A stretch of 61,220 nt of DNA from Ignavibacteria bacterium (GCA_017302895.1 JAFLBV010000006.1:1-61220); one strand, 5' to 3'; counted from the stretch's first letter, positions 44,454 through 54,747 are shown. Notes: generated by a model from the letters alone, not told the origin. Translations and numbers: made by a program.

Positions 44454-44573
44454 AATCTGCGACAGCTTTCCATCGTGTTTATTCCCGATGTGAAGGTTTT
44501 TAACCTGTTTTGAATATATTTGTCCCTGTAATTCGTTCAGTTCCCGACAGTTTGTTCAAACAGGATTCCTTCC

Positions 44574-45494
44574 ATGAAATTTCTCAATATTTTTAGAAAA
44601 AAGACAACCGGACTTGCTCTCGGAAGTGGTGCTGCTAGAGGAATCGCACATATCGGTGTACTTAAAGCTCTCGAAGAGAAAAACATAAAGCTTGACTACA
44701 TTTCAGGTTGCAGTATGGGGGCACTTATCGGAGGAGCTTACGCTGCCGGAATGACAGTCAAACAACTGGAAGATATCGCTACTCAAAACGATTGGAAACT
44801 GATGGCGAAAATGTTCTTTCCTTCCTTTTCCCGTGCCTCTCTCGTTAAATCAACTTTTCTCGAGGAATTTATCCTCTCTATTTTTGGAGACAAAAATTTC
44901 AACGATCTTAAAATTCCCTTCTCTGCTGTAGCCACTGATATAAATACGGGTGAACCTGTCATTCTCGATTCAGGTGATCTGAAGACTGCAATAAGGGCAA
45001 GTGTTTCCATCCCTGTGATGTTTGTTCCGGCGAGCATAAACGGCAGAAGACTTGCGGATGGCGCCCTCGTTAATCCGGTTCCCGTCGACATACTTCGAAA
45101 CAAAAAAATCGATAAAATCATCGCTGTGAGTATCACCGGCACATCCCCCGTAATCGCCCAGTCAGAGCAGATTCAACAACCTGTGGCACTCGACCCCAGG
45201 GTTGCCGCTCTCTCCATTAATGAGAAGATTCAGGAATTGCTCAAAAAACCTTTCGAAAAGCTTGGACGTAAAAATGAGGAGAAAGAACCCGATCCAACCA
45301 TGTGGAATGTAATGGCCCAGTCCTTCTTCATTGTCCAGGATCAGATCAGTCGCCTGAACATGATGGTCGCAAAACCGGATATCCTTATCACCCCTGACAC
45401 GCGTGACTTTTCCCTACTGGACTTCACCAAAGTAAAAGAACTCATCGAGATTGGCTACATCTCCACCATGGAAAAACTTGATGAGGGCAGATAA
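44574..45494 (+). CDS. Patatin-like phospholipase (RssA/NTE type)
   Basis: Predicted serine lipid hydrolase of 306 residues. GLALGSGAARGIAHIGVL carries the oxyanion-hole glycines, S47 in GCSMGA is the nucleophile and D162 in LADGALVNP completes the dyad. It has no signal peptide, so it should act in the cytoplasm on membrane lipids. The C-terminal part (about 190-300) has charged segments without a known domain. Single-gene unit. Confidence 0.92.
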   Translation: MKFLNIFRKKTTGLALGSGAARGIAHIGVLKALEEKNIKLDYISGCSMGALIGGAYAAGMTVKQLEDIATQNDWKLMAKMFFPSFSRASLVKSTFLEEFILSIFGDKNFNDLKIPFSAVATDINTGEPVILDSGDLKTAIRASVSIPVMFVPASINGRRLADGALVNPVPVDILRNKKIDKIIAVSITGTSPVIAQSEQIQQPVALDPRVAALSINEKIQELLKKPFEKLGRKNEEKEPDPTMWNVMAQSFFIVQDQISRLNMMVAKPDILITPDTRDFSLLDFTKVKELIEIGYISTMEKLDEGR

Positions 45495-45604
45495 AAATTT
45501 CAAAATTCAGAATGTTAATTTTTCAACTTATATATTGATAATTTTTTCATATTTTAAACATATATAATTAATTTTATCCATAAAATTCAATTTATAGCTT
45601 TAAA

Positions 45605-46072
45605 ATGAACAAGCAGAAAAGAAAACTGGAGCTGAACCAGCTCCAAAGCAAAATGTCCAGGATAGCTTCAATGGAATCAGCGATAGTTGTTCCTCAGGCC
45701 GGGTGGCTCTATTCCATCAGAAAAGCACTGAGTATGTCGTTGAGGCAGCTGGCTATGAGACTTAACATGTCTCCTCAAGGGATTGCGCAATTGGAAGAAA
45801 GAGAGAGGGATGAGACAATCAGCCTCGGAAAATTGCGCGAAGCAGGCAATGCCATGGGAATGAAACTTGTTTACGGGTTTATTCCAATAAATGAATCAAT
45901 AGAAGAGCTGGTACTCAAGAGAGCAAGACAAATTGCCACGGAGATTGTGCATCAATCTGCTCACACTATGAAATTGGAAAATCAAGGGGTCTCTGATGAT
46001 AGAATTGATGAAGCAATTAATGATATTATTCGCGAATTGACTGAGAACAAACCGGGGAAAATATGGGACTGA
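45605..46072 (+). CDS. Mobile mystery protein A (XRE-type HTH)
   Basis: A 155-residue protein with a helix-turn-helix at about 40-85 (WLYSIRKALSMSLRQLAMRLNMSPQGIAQLEERE). The HTH and the partner gene match the 'mobile mystery protein A' family (TIGR02612), which always occurs next to mobile mystery protein B. It probably serves as the antitoxin or repressor of the pair. The upstream 110 bases are extremely AT-rich, unlike the surroundings, which fits acquisition by transfer. It overlaps the next gene by 10 bases. Confidence 0.85.
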   Translation: MNKQKRKLELNQLQSKMSRIASMESAIVVPQAGWLYSIRKALSMSLRQLAMRLNMSPQGIAQLEERERDETISLGKLREAGNAMGMKLVYGFIPINESIEELVLKRARQIATEIVHQSAHTMKLENQGVSDDRIDEAINDIIRELTENKPGKIWD

Positions 46073-46659
46073 TACCTGACTACGAGGACGGACAGACACC
46101 GTTAGAACCGGATGAGATTGAAGGATTACTGATCAAAACTGTATCAACTCGTGGAGAACTCGATGAGTTTGAACAGCTTGGTGTTGCAAACGCTGTAAAA
46201 TGGGTTCGTTTAAGTAATTTTAACAATGAGGATATTCTTACTATTGAATTTATCCAGAAATTGCACAAGGTTATGTTTCAGGATGTGTGGAGGTGGGCTG
46301 GAGAATTCAGAACGACGAACAAGAATATTGGTGTTGATAAATATCAAATCAGACTTGAACTCAAGAACCTCTTGGAGGATTGTAATTTTTGGATAGAAAA
46401 GCAATCTTTCTCATATGATGAAATAGCAATCCGGTTAAGTCACAGATTGGTCGTGATCCATCCATTCAGCAATGGAAACGGCAGACACTCAAGGCTTATG
46501 GCAGATATTCTGATTTCAAAATATTTTAATCAAACAATGTTTACATGGGGAAGCAAGAGTCTCGTAAAAAAAGGGGAGGCAAGAGGTGTATATCTTAAAG
46601 CGCTGAAAGAAGCAGATGATATGAACTATAAACTGCTCCTGGATTTTGCCAGATCATAA
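46063..46659 (+). CDS. Mobile mystery protein B (Fic/DOC domain)
   Basis: A 198-residue Fic-domain protein. The catalytic motif is HPFSNGNGRHSR with H133, so AMP- or nucleotidyl-transfer is chemically possible. The N-terminal part EDGQTPLEPDEIEGLL and WRWAGEFRTTNKNIGV are typical of the mobile mystery B group. Likely target proteins are unknown. With the upstream HTH protein it forms a toxin-antitoxin-like pair. No insertion sequence or direct repeats flank it. Confidence 0.87.
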   Translation: MGLIPDYEDGQTPLEPDEIEGLLIKTVSTRGELDEFEQLGVANAVKWVRLSNFNNEDILTIEFIQKLHKVMFQDVWRWAGEFRTTNKNIGVDKYQIRLELKNLLEDCNFWIEKQSFSYDEIAIRLSHRLVVIHPFSNGNGRHSRLMADILISKYFNQTMFTWGSKSLVKKGEARGVYLKALKEADDMNYKLLLDFARS

Positions 46660-46747
46660 AACAAGTACTAAACAAAAAATCAAGTTGTTTGTTTTAAGTG
46701 GATGAAAAAATCCCCATAAACCGGTAAAATCCTTCCCTTATTTCTTT

Positions 46748-46763
46748 GTAACTTTGTAGTTAC
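46748..46763 (+). promoter_or_regulatory. Inverted repeat / possible promoter element before lepA
   Basis: GTAACTTTGTAGTTAC is a perfect 6-bp inverted repeat with a 4-base centre. It contains TAACTTTG, which fits the TAnnTTTG -7 pattern of Bacteroidetes promoters. No -33 TTG lies at the expected distance, so the promoter reading is uncertain. Confidence 0.3.
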
Positions 46764-46792
46764 GAAAATTTAAAATTCCGAACCGGAGATAA

Positions 46793-48586
46793 ATGAATCA
46801 TACCAGAAACTTCTGCATAATTGCACACATCGATCATGGAAAAAGCACCATCGCTGACAGGCTTTTGGAAACCACCGGAACTGTCAGTGACCGGGAAGCC
46901 AAAGCCCAGATACTCGACAGCATGGACCTCGAGAGAGAACGCGGTATTACCATCAAATCACACGCCATTCAGATGGAATACAAGGCTAAAGATGGTGCTA
47001 ATTATGTCCTGAATTTGATAGATACCCCGGGGCATGTCGATTTTACCTATGAAGTTTCACGCTCCCTCGCTGCATGCGAAGGGGCTCTCCTGATTGTTGA
47101 TGCCTCACAAGGTGTAGAGGCTCAGACTATTTCAAATCTCTATCTTGCAATTGGCGCCGGTCTCGAGATAATTCCCGTGTTAAACAAAATTGATTTACCC
47201 GGTGCTGAACCTGACAGAATTGCCCAGCAGGTAATTGAACTGCTTGGCTGTAAAAAAGAAGAGATTATCTACGCCAGCGCAAAAACAAAAATTGGAATCG
47301 TGGATATCCTTGAAGCAGTGGTTGAAAAGATACCGCCACCAAAAGGCGATCCCGACAAACCTTTGCAGGCACTCATTTTTGACTCCGTTTTCGATCCCTA
47401 CAGAGGTGCCATCGCTTATGTAAGAGTAATGAACGGTGTCATTAAAGAAAAGGAAAAAATCAGATTCTTTGCCCACGACAAAGAGTATATTGCCGAGGAA
47501 GTGGGTACACTTCGACTTGGGAAAATAAGAACAGGTTCCATCACGGCAGGAAGTGTCGGCTATATCATCGGCGGTATCAAAGATGTAAAAGATACCAAGG
47601 TGGGTGATACAATCACTCATTCCAGAGGCGGTGCAGAAGATCCTCTGCCCGGGTATCAGGAAATAAAGCCGATGGTTTACAGCGGTCTTTATCCCACGAA
47701 CACCGAAGATTTTGAAGACCTTCGTGATGCCCTCGATAAATATATCTTAAATGATGCATCCCTTATTTACGAACCTGAAACTTCTGCAGCTTTGGGTTTC
47801 GGTTTCCGTTGCGGTTTCCTTGGACTCCTTCACATGGAGATTGTTCAGGAACGGCTTTTCAGAGAGTTCGACCAGGCAATCATTACCACACTCCCCAATG
47901 TGGAATATATCGTTTACAAAAGAAACGGTGAAAAAGTTGTTGTTGATAACCCCGACCATATGCCACCTGCCGGAGACATTGACATTATTCAGGAACCGTA
48001 TGTAAAAGCTCAAATCGTCACTCCAAGTGAGTATGTTGGTGGAATTATGAAACTCGCCATGGACAAAAGGGGTATCTACAAAAATACGACCTATATTGAC
48101 CCCACACGAGCCGACTTAAGTTTTGAGTTTCCTCTTTCTGAAATCATCTTCGATTTCTATGATAAACTGAAATCGATCTCAAGAGGTTATGCTTCTTTTG
48201 ATTACGAACTGATTGGTTATCAGGAATCTGATCTGATTAAACTTGATATTCTCCTGAATGCTGAACCTGTTGATGCCCTCTCCATGATTGTTCACAGGTC
48301 CAAATCCTACGACTGGGGAAGAAAAGTCTGCGATAAGCTCAAAGACCTGATTCCGCGGCAGTTGTTCGAAATTTCCATTCAGGCAGCCATCGGTTCAAAA
48401 GTAATTTCCCGTTCAACTGTAAAGGCGATGCGCAAAAATGTTATCGCAAAGTGCTACGGTGGCGACATTTCCCGTAAACGGAAACTCCTCGAAAAACAAA
48501 AAGAGGGGAAAAAACGGATGAAACAGGTAGGAAATGTGGAAATACCGCAGGAAGCATTCCTGGCAGTACTCCAGATTGAAGATTAA
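46793..48586 (+). CDS. lepA: Elongation factor 4 (LepA)
   Basis: Ribosome-associated GTPase that assists translation and ribosome assembly. It begins [20 protein letters not shown] (G1), then [11 protein letters not shown] (G2), DTPGHVDF (G3) and NKIDLPGA (G4), followed by the EF-G-like domains and a Lys-rich LepA C-terminal domain. Length of 597 is exactly typical. A GGAG is present before the start. A hairpin with a short T run follows the gene. Confidence 0.98.
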   Translation: MNHTRNFCIIAHIDHGKSTIADRLLETTGTVSDREAKAQILDSMDLERERGITIKSHAIQMEYKAKDGANYVLNLIDTPGHVDFTYEVSRSLAACEGALLIVDASQGVEAQTISNLYLAIGAGLEIIPVLNKIDLPGAEPDRIAQQVIELLGCKKEEIIYASAKTKIGIVDILEAVVEKIPPPKGDPDKPLQALIFDSVFDPYRGAIAYVRVMNGVIKEKEKIRFFAHDKEYIAEEVGTLRLGKIRTGSITAGSVGYIIGGIKDVKDTKVGDTITHSRGGAEDPLPGYQEIKPMVYSGLYPTNTEDFEDLRDALDKYILNDASLIYEPETSAALGFGFRCGFLGLLHMEIVQERLFREFDQAIITTLPNVEYIVYKRNGEKVVVDNPDHMPPAGDIDIIQEPYVKAQIVTPSEYVGGIMKLAMDKRGIYKNTTYIDPTRADLSFEFPLSEIIFDFYDKLKSISRGYASFDYELIGYQESDLIKLDILLNAEPVDALSMIVHRSKSYDWGRKVCDKLKDLIPRQLFEISIQAAIGSKVISRSTVKAMRKNVIAKCYGGDISRKRKLLEKQKEGKKRMKQVGNVEIPQEAFLAVLQIED

Positions 48587-48604
48587 AACAGGAATTCGCA
48601 GTCC

Positions 48605-48627
48605 GGGGGAGCCGGTTCTCCCCTTTT
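48605..48627 (+). terminator. Terminator after lepA
   Basis: GGGGAG and CTCCCC pair over 6 bp with the loop CCGGTT, followed by TTTTA. It lies about 20 bases beyond the lepA stop. The T run is short. Confidence 0.6.
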
Positions 48628-48678
48628 ACTGCCTGATTCCGGGATTCGCCACACATCAATTCCCATTAAGAATAATCC

Positions 48679-49518
48679 TTGCCAAATAAAAAGTTTTACG
48701 GTAAAATAGGTTTTATTCTATTCCTGTTTCTCATGATGATCCTGACTCTCCGTCTTTTTTTCATCTCGACCTTCAGGATCACCACCAACTCGATGGAAGC
48801 CTCCCTTGAACCGGGTGATTTTATCGTTGTAAACAAGTTCCTTTTCTCAAGGCAGGAGCCTCTAAATATCCCGCTGACAAGCATAGAAATTCCCTTCTTT
48901 ACCTGGGCGGGTTCTTCCAAACCGGAGAGGAATACTGTTATCGTTTTCAAGTTCCCCGAAGGGAGAAAAGACGATTTCAATAACCCTGCGTATGTGAAAA
49001 GACTGATAGCACTTCCCGGTGACACCGTAAAAATTACAGCCGGTGTTGTCTATGTCAACGGAAAGAAATCACCACTTCCCGAACACCTAAAGAAGAAAAA
49101 AATTAAGCCCAAAACTGAAAATAATTCTCAACTTTTCCCCGGTTATGATGACTGGAACGAGGATTGGTACGGGCCCCTCTACATTCCAAAAAAGGGCGAC
49201 ACCATTTCGCTTAACATCAGTAATTATCTGCAGTGGGAAGAGGTAATCAGCAAGGAACATAGTGACACTTCTCTCACAGTTTTGGGGCATAAATTCCTGT
49301 TAAACGGTAAGGAAATAAATAGTTATATTGTACAAAACGATTATTATTTTGTGTTGGGAGACAACAGGGATAACAGCCTCGACAGCCGGTTCTGGGGATA
49401 TGTCCCATACGATTACATTATTGGTGAAGTATCATTCATCTACTGGTCGGTGAATCCCTTTTCAACGGGCTTTTTCCCCGATCTTAAATTCAACAGATTC
49501 TTTAAAACAGTTAACTAA
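48679..49518 (+). CDS. lepB: Signal peptidase I
   Basis: Membrane serine protease that removes signal peptides from exported proteins. The start is TTG: the next in-frame ATGs lie inside the N-terminal membrane segment and would destroy it, and stops lie just upstream. S38 in TNSMEASLEPGD and K107 in YVKRLIALPGD form the Ser/Lys dyad. DNRDNSLDSRFWGYVP is the C-terminal box. 279 residues with an insertion (about 125-215) between the boxes, as in many Bacteroidetes-type enzymes. It is followed closely by the exported subtilase gene. Confidence 0.93.
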   Translation: MPNKKFYGKIGFILFLFLMMILTLRLFFISTFRITTNSMEASLEPGDFIVVNKFLFSRQEPLNIPLTSIEIPFFTWAGSSKPERNTVIVFKFPEGRKDDFNNPAYVKRLIALPGDTVKITAGVVYVNGKKSPLPEHLKKKKIKPKTENNSQLFPGYDDWNEDWYGPLYIPKKGDTISLNISNYLQWEEVISKEHSDTSLTVLGHKFLLNGKEINSYIVQNDYYFVLGDNRDNSLDSRFWGYVPYDYIIGEVSFIYWSVNPFSTGFFPDLKFNRFFKTVN

Positions 49519-49528
49519 GGTTTTTGTC

Positions 49529-51580
49529 ATGAAAAATCTTCTTTTCCTTTCTCTTTTGTCCGTTTTTTTCCTAATCCCTGTCGCAGCACAGGAAAACTAC
49601 ATGGTATTCCTGAAAAACAAAGGGTTCTCAGGCAGTTTTTCACCCGGTTCACAGATTTGGAACCTCACGGCTGCTTCTCTCTCCTCAGAAAGTATCATGA
49701 GAAGGATCAAAAATCTGGGCAGCACCTCTTTTATCTCTGAAGAAGATATACCCGTTTCAAACAGCTACATTTCACGACTTGAGCTCGCAGGAGCAAAAGT
49801 AAGATGGATATTGAAGTGGTTCGACTGTGTTTCTGTTTCCGCCGACAAAAAGACAATCGAAAAGATCAAAAACCTCGATTTTGTTAAAAATGTAAGACCC
49901 GTGATCAAAATTAAAGTTCCTCTCGAATTCAGGAATACACTCAATCCACTCGATGAAGAATTGCTGGCATCGCTAAATTCCACCTCAGGCTCACCTGCTT
50001 CACTTCTCAATACTCCGTTTTCATTGCCTTCGGGACAATCTGACAGGTCTGAAGAAGATGCAAAACTTTACGGTGGATCATACATTCAATATAGAATTTC
50101 CGATGTCCCCGATGTAAACAGAATGGGTGCAAAAGGAAAGGGTGTCAGAATTGGCGTTCTCGATTCAGGATTCGACTGGCAGCGACATGAAGCCCTGAAG
50201 ACCAGAAAAGTAATTGCTGAATATGACTTTGTAAAAAAAGATAATGTAACTGCAAATCAGGATGGGGACCCTGCGGGTCAGCATGGTCACGGCACTTTCT
50301 GTTTCTCTGTCTGTGGCGGATTTATGGAGGGCAAACTTGTCGGTCCCTCTCACGAAGCTGAATTTGTACTCGCCAAAACCGAAACAACAGAATTTGAACG
50401 GATGGTGGAAGAAGACAATTATGCAGCCGCCATTCAGTGGATGGACAGTATCGGTGTGGATATAACAACCAGCTCCCTCGGATACACAGTTTTTGATGAC
50501 GCCACATACAGATATGAAGACCTGACGGGCGAAACTGCCATCTGTACCAAGGCGATCAACTACGCTTTTTCAAAAGGAATTCTTACCTTCACTGCTTCCG
50601 GTAACTCCGCAGGTGACCCCTGGTTTTATGTATCAACCCCAGGTGACGGATATCAGGCTCTCGCTATTGGTGCAGTAACAAAGAACAGAGAAATAGCAGA
50701 CTTCTCCTCGGGTGGTCCTACCGCCGACGGAAGAATTAAACCTGATTTCTCGGCAGCCGGTGTATCGGTTTTTGGTGCCCTCGCATCCTCAAAAAACAAA
50801 TTTGAAAGATCAAACGGAACCTCGGCAGCCACTCCGATTGCCGCTGGTATCGGTGGACAACTGTTGTCACTTTTCCCTCATCTGAAAAACACTCAGGCAA
50901 GATTTATCCTGAGATACACATCCGATCAGAGACTTCTGGCTGATAACCTTTATGGTTACGGACTTGTCTCTGCACTTGAAGCAGCAACACATCCAAATCT
51001 TGAAATGATGAAGAACGGTGATATTAAACTGCACAAGAGATTCAAAGATGAAGTTAATGCCAAGAGTGTATATCTGGTTTACAAGACAGGCTACAAAAAA
51101 ACCGAACGACTCAAAATGGACAAGGTCAACAGCGAATATTACACAGTCACACTTCCCGCTTCAGTAAAAAAAGAGACTCTCGAATTTACTTTTGACGCCG
51201 GAGAAAAAACCGACGGAACAAATTTCCCTTCAAAAGGAAGGAAATACTATACTCTCCCCGGAAATGAGAATGTATTCATCTCAAATCCGGCGAAAATTGA
51301 TATTAAATCCTTCTCCAAAGAAAAAATCGCAAAGTTTACCGGTGTGAACCCAAGAATCTACACCAAGTACAAAACAGGTGCAAAAACAACCGAGATTGTT
51401 ATCAAAGACATTGCCGGCAACCATGTTGTAACCATTCCGGTGAAAGATCTTGCGTACGACAACAGAATCATCTGGACCGGACTCGACCGCTTCGATAAAA
51501 AAGTACCGGTGGGAATTTATACCTCCACAGTAATGATTGATGGAAGACCCTCAAGCAGGCAGATTTTCTTCAGGAAATAG
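49529..51580 (+). CDS. Secreted S8 (subtilisin-like) serine protease
   Basis: Predicted exported protease of 683 residues. A signal peptide (LLFLSLLSVFFLIPVAAQ) is followed by a prodomain-like region. The S8 catalytic domain has D212 (VLDSGFDW), H254 (GHGTF) and S432 (NGTSAATP). After it comes a beta-rich C-terminal part ending VGIYTSTVMIDGRPSSRQIFFRK-like (the final strands GIYTSTVMID and RQIFFRK). This ending resembles the T9SS-type or FlgD-like C-terminal domains of the Bacteroidetes/Ignavibacteria group, so secretion by that route is possible. It is 10 bases after lepB. Confidence 0.92.
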   Translation: MKNLLFLSLLSVFFLIPVAAQENYMVFLKNKGFSGSFSPGSQIWNLTAASLSSESIMRRIKNLGSTSFISEEDIPVSNSYISRLELAGAKVRWILKWFDCVSVSADKKTIEKIKNLDFVKNVRPVIKIKVPLEFRNTLNPLDEELLASLNSTSGSPASLLNTPFSLPSGQSDRSEEDAKLYGGSYIQYRISDVPDVNRMGAKGKGVRIGVLDSGFDWQRHEALKTRKVIAEYDFVKKDNVTANQDGDPAGQHGHGTFCFSVCGGFMEGKLVGPSHEAEFVLAKTETTEFERMVEEDNYAAAIQWMDSIGVDITTSSLGYTVFDDATYRYEDLTGETAICTKAINYAFSKGILTFTASGNSAGDPWFYVSTPGDGYQALAIGAVTKNREIADFSSGGPTADGRIKPDFSAAGVSVFGALASSKNKFERSNGTSAATPIAAGIGGQLLSLFPHLKNTQARFILRYTSDQRLLADNLYGYGLVSALEAATHPNLEMMKNGDIKLHKRFKDEVNAKSVYLVYKTGYKKTERLKMDKVNSEYYTVTLPASVKKETLEFTFDAGEKTDGTNFPSKGRKYYTLPGNENVFISNPAKIDIKSFSKEKIAKFTGVNPRIYTKYKTGAKTTEIVIKDIAGNHVVTIPVKDLAYDNRIIWTGLDRFDKKVPVGIYTSTVMIDGRPSSRQIFFRK

Positions 51581-51599
51581 AGGTAAATAACTTTTCAGA

Positions 51600-51641
51600 A
51601 AAGCGGAATGACTGCATATTTTTAGTCGTTCCGCTTTTTTT
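51600..51641. terminator. Bidirectional terminator between subtilase and TPR-CHAT genes
   Basis: AAAGCGGAATGACT pairs with AGTCGTTCCGCTTT over 14 bp with one G-T pair and a 10-base loop. The plus strand continues TTTTTTT. Convergent genes on both sides end within about 20 bases, and the arm A/T runs let it work in both directions. Confidence 0.85.
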
Positions 51642-51642
51642 A

Positions 51643-54600
51643 TTACCTGCCGATCAGTACGAAAGCTCCCCAATAGTAGGGTTGCGGGTACTCTTTCATA
51701 AGTTCAATCTGTGCCTGTCGAAGTGACGCCGGTTTGTTAAGTCCTGTAGCGTACTTCCCCATAAACTTTATCATTAACTCTTTCGTTGCGTTGTCATCAA
51801 CTTTCCAGAGACTCATCAGAACAGACCCCGCTCCGGCTCCCAGGAAGCCCCTCTGCAGCCCGAAAACCCCTTCACCGTTGTTTACCTCACCGAGCCCTGT
51901 TTCACAGGCTGAGAGGATAACCAGATCGGTTCCAACAAGATTCATTTGCGAAGCTTCGAAAGCAGTCAGAATCCCGTTCTCAGAAAACTGTGACCTCTTA
52001 TCATCCGGTGAATTAAGGAAAGTTTCCGCCCCTGTCAGAAAAAGCCCGCTTCTAAGCATGGGGTTCTCAGAGGCTTTTTTGGTTTCTGTCCCCATAAAAA
52101 AGCTCTCTTTATAATCTGATTTGGGAGATGGTGAAAAATATCCGTGAGTTGAAATCGAGAGCACACCGGGTGCTGATACATTTTTAACATTCGATTCGGT
52201 TGCCTGATCAAACAACAATGACTCCACTTCCCATCCGTTTCCTTTCAATATCCCTGCCGTACTCATCGCCTCTTCCCTGGTTCCGGGCAGCATCTGCAGA
52301 TCATATTTCTTCATTGTACTTGTATTCACATAAACATCCCTGCTGGCTCCCGAAGCATCTTTAAGACTGTCCAAAGTGAGATCATAGTTGGGATATCCGA
52401 CCAGTACAGCAGTTTTGTTCAGGGATTGTTTCCCGTCTGTTTTTGCCAGATCAACAGGACTTGAAATGTACACAATCTCATACTCTTCTATCAGATATCT
52501 GCCGGTTTTTGTGTTTTTGATTGTATTAAAATTAACCTTGTAAAACTCGCCGTCAAGACTGAAATAAATTCTTTTAATCCCCTTTAACCGTTCTGCTAGC
52601 GGGGCAAAAAGTTCAGCATAAAAGTCAGGCTTCAGTTCAGGTTTTGCATTCAAATCTATAACCTTGTCATCGTCAGGATCAGGTGAGGTTTCCCTGCTTC
52701 CCTCCTGATTTGTGATGTTCAATGCGGGAATAACGAGGGTATCCAATCGGTTCCCGTCCTTGAATTCGTAATATACCGGATCTGTTGTTGAATCATTTCT
52801 CGTAATGAATGCTGCATACCTGTTAAGGTTAAATACTGCCAGCTCTGTCCATTTCTTATCGAAATATGGGAATTTGATCAAATCAACTATTGCTTCATCG
52901 GGCTTCAAGCTCTTTTTAATCTCCTCCCACTTGTAATCGGGAATCATAACGAAGTTTTTGTACAGCGAAGACCTGCTCATCAGTTCTTTTTCGATCGTAT
53001 TCGATTTTTCTTCGAGGGAATCGAGGTTAAAACCCGAACTCTTCCGCTGATCTTCAGTCTGGGAATAGAGATCCGATATCAGTTTCTTTGTGTTGAGAAG
53101 CTCTGAATAAAGTGATTTTATCCCGGAATCACTGGAAAAACCAACAAATGCTTTCGTATTTACGGTTGAGTTAAGCACAAGTCCTTTTCTAAAGATCAGT
53201 TTTTCATAAATTCTCTTTTTCTCCGCATCGGGTTTTGCAGAAATGGTGTTCAGTGCAAAATTGTAGTATGTATCAAACTGTTTTGCCAGATATGATTTCT
53301 CCACTTCACTCAGCCCGGTAAAGGAAGATTTAATCCATTTTTGTGACAGAGACAGTGCCTGCTCAAGCAACGGATTCACTTCAGCTATTCTGCCTGCATA
53401 AAAATAGAGTCCTCCGAGGATCAGCATGGAAGTAAAACTGTCGGGATGCCCCTCTCCCAGAACTTTTTTCCTCAACCTTAGTACATCTTTGAGAATTGGT
53501 TCAGCTTTTGCATATTGATCTGACAAATAATAAAGTACTCCAAGGTTGCTGTAAACAGTAAGATACTCTGAATGTTCCTCTCCAAACACCTCTTTTAGGT
53601 ACTTCAAAGACTCCATCAAAAGTGGTTCAGCTTTTGAATAATTGCCCGTCATTGCATAATACTGGGCAAGATTTTGTCTGGTTGTTGCTATCAAATGGTG
53701 CTTTTCACCATACGCTTTTTTATAGACTTGCAGCACTTCAAGCAAAAGGGGCTCAATTTTCTCTACTTTCTTTGTTGAATAATACAAAGAAGCGAGGTTG
53801 TTGAGAGATTGTGCATACCTTGGGTCCGATGTACCCAAAACTTTTTTATATATCTCGATAGCCTTGAGAATAAGTGGCTCTGCCTTACTGAAGTTCCCCA
53901 TGTTATTGTAAAGCACACCGAGATTCATAATACCCGTCGCATAGTCTTCATTCGATTCGCCAAGAATTTTCTTCTTTATCTGCACTGCCTGGGAAAGATA
54001 ATATTCCGCTTTGTTGAAATTTCCTGTGTAATAATAGAGCATACCAATTCCGTTCAAAGGGTCTGCCACATTAATATCCTCATCACCAAAAGCCCTTTTG
54101 AAAATGCCAATTACTTCAAGATAAAGCGGTTCAGCTTTTGGATAATTTCCCATATCTCTGTATAAAGTGGCGAGATTATTTAGACTGCCCCCATAATAAG
54201 GATGTTCTTCGCCATAAACCGCTTTGTAAATATCCGAAGCCTTTAACAATAGAATCTCACTTTTGTTATAATCTTTTTGGATAAAGTAAAATGTTGCCAA
54301 ATTTGTCAGAGACTTTCCATACTCGGCGCTTTCCTCTCCGTAATTGTCCCCGTATATTGGTATTGCCTTAAGAAGGAGTTCCTCGGCTTCTTTGATCCTT
54401 CCGAGTACCTGCCATGCCTGAGCAAGAGTGCTTATTATTGTCGCATAGGTCGCGTCCTCACCCTCGGAATAGCTGTTCATTCCTTTCTCGAGCAATGTCG
54501 CTGCTTTTGAAAAATTTGAAGAAGCATTACAGGAAAAAGCCGCCACCAAAATTGCATAGTAGTATTCAGCCACAAGATCGTCGTCCTCTTCGAATGCAGC

Positions 54601-54747
54601 TATTGCCTTTTCCGCATTGTACAAGGCATTCTTGTAGTCATTTGCTTTATAGTATTCATATGCAGTAGCATAATACTCCTCCCCTGTCTGTGAAAAAAGG
54701 GGAAGCGAAAACAAAACAAGCAGTAAAAAGAATATTTTAAGTTTCAT
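51643..54747 (-). CDS. Exported TPR-CHAT protein (caspase-clan peptidase)
   Basis: A 1034-residue protein with a signal peptide (MKLKIFFLLLVLFSLPLFSQ), about ten TPR units (roughly 25-480), a helical middle, and a C-terminal CHAT domain (about 640-1034). The predicted dyad is H868 in STHGYF and C948 in LSACETGLGEV. CHAT domains are caspase-like cysteine peptidases. The start follows from the signal peptide; an in-frame GTG ten codons upstream overlaps the preceding gene. It lies downstream of, and within 30 bases of, the caspase gene, so the two are co-transcribed. Substrates are unknown. Confidence 0.88.
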   Translation of the reverse strand: MKLKIFFLLLVLFSLPLFSQTGEEYYATAYEYYKANDYKNALYNAEKAIAAFEEDDDLVAEYYYAILVAAFSCNASSNFSKAATLLEKGMNSYSEGEDATYATIISTLAQAWQVLGRIKEAEELLLKAIPIYGDNYGEESAEYGKSLTNLATFYFIQKDYNKSEILLLKASDIYKAVYGEEHPYYGGSLNNLATLYRDMGNYPKAEPLYLEVIGIFKRAFGDEDINVADPLNGIGMLYYYTGNFNKAEYYLSQAVQIKKKILGESNEDYATGIMNLGVLYNNMGNFSKAEPLILKAIEIYKKVLGTSDPRYAQSLNNLASLYYSTKKVEKIEPLLLEVLQVYKKAYGEKHHLIATTRQNLAQYYAMTGNYSKAEPLLMESLKYLKEVFGEEHSEYLTVYSNLGVLYYLSDQYAKAEPILKDVLRLRKKVLGEGHPDSFTSMLILGGLYFYAGRIAEVNPLLEQALSLSQKWIKSSFTGLSEVEKSYLAKQFDTYYNFALNTISAKPDAEKKRIYEKLIFRKGLVLNSTVNTKAFVGFSSDSGIKSLYSELLNTKKLISDLYSQTEDQRKSSGFNLDSLEEKSNTIEKELMSRSSLYKNFVMIPDYKWEEIKKSLKPDEAIVDLIKFPYFDKKWTELAVFNLNRYAAFITRNDSTTDPVYYEFKDGNRLDTLVIPALNITNQEGSRETSPDPDDDKVIDLNAKPELKPDFYAELFAPLAERLKGIKRIYFSLDGEFYKVNFNTIKNTKTGRYLIEEYEIVYISSPVDLAKTDGKQSLNKTAVLVGYPNYDLTLDSLKDASGASRDVYVNTSTMKKYDLQMLPGTREEAMSTAGILKGNGWEVESLLFDQATESNVKNVSAPGVLSISTHGYFSPSPKSDYKESFFMGTETKKASENPMLRSGLFLTGAETFLNSPDDKRSQFSENGILTAFEASQMNLVGTDLVILSACETGLGEVNNGEGVFGLQRGFLGAGAGSVLMSLWKVDDNATKELMIKFMGKYATGLNKPASLRQAQIELMKEYPQPYYWGAFVLIGR

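Noticed and set aside
45495..46792. Insertion sequence or phage attachment sites around the mobile mystery pair
   Set aside because: No transposase, integrase, terminal inverted repeats or target duplications are visible, so only the AT-rich leader hints at transfer.
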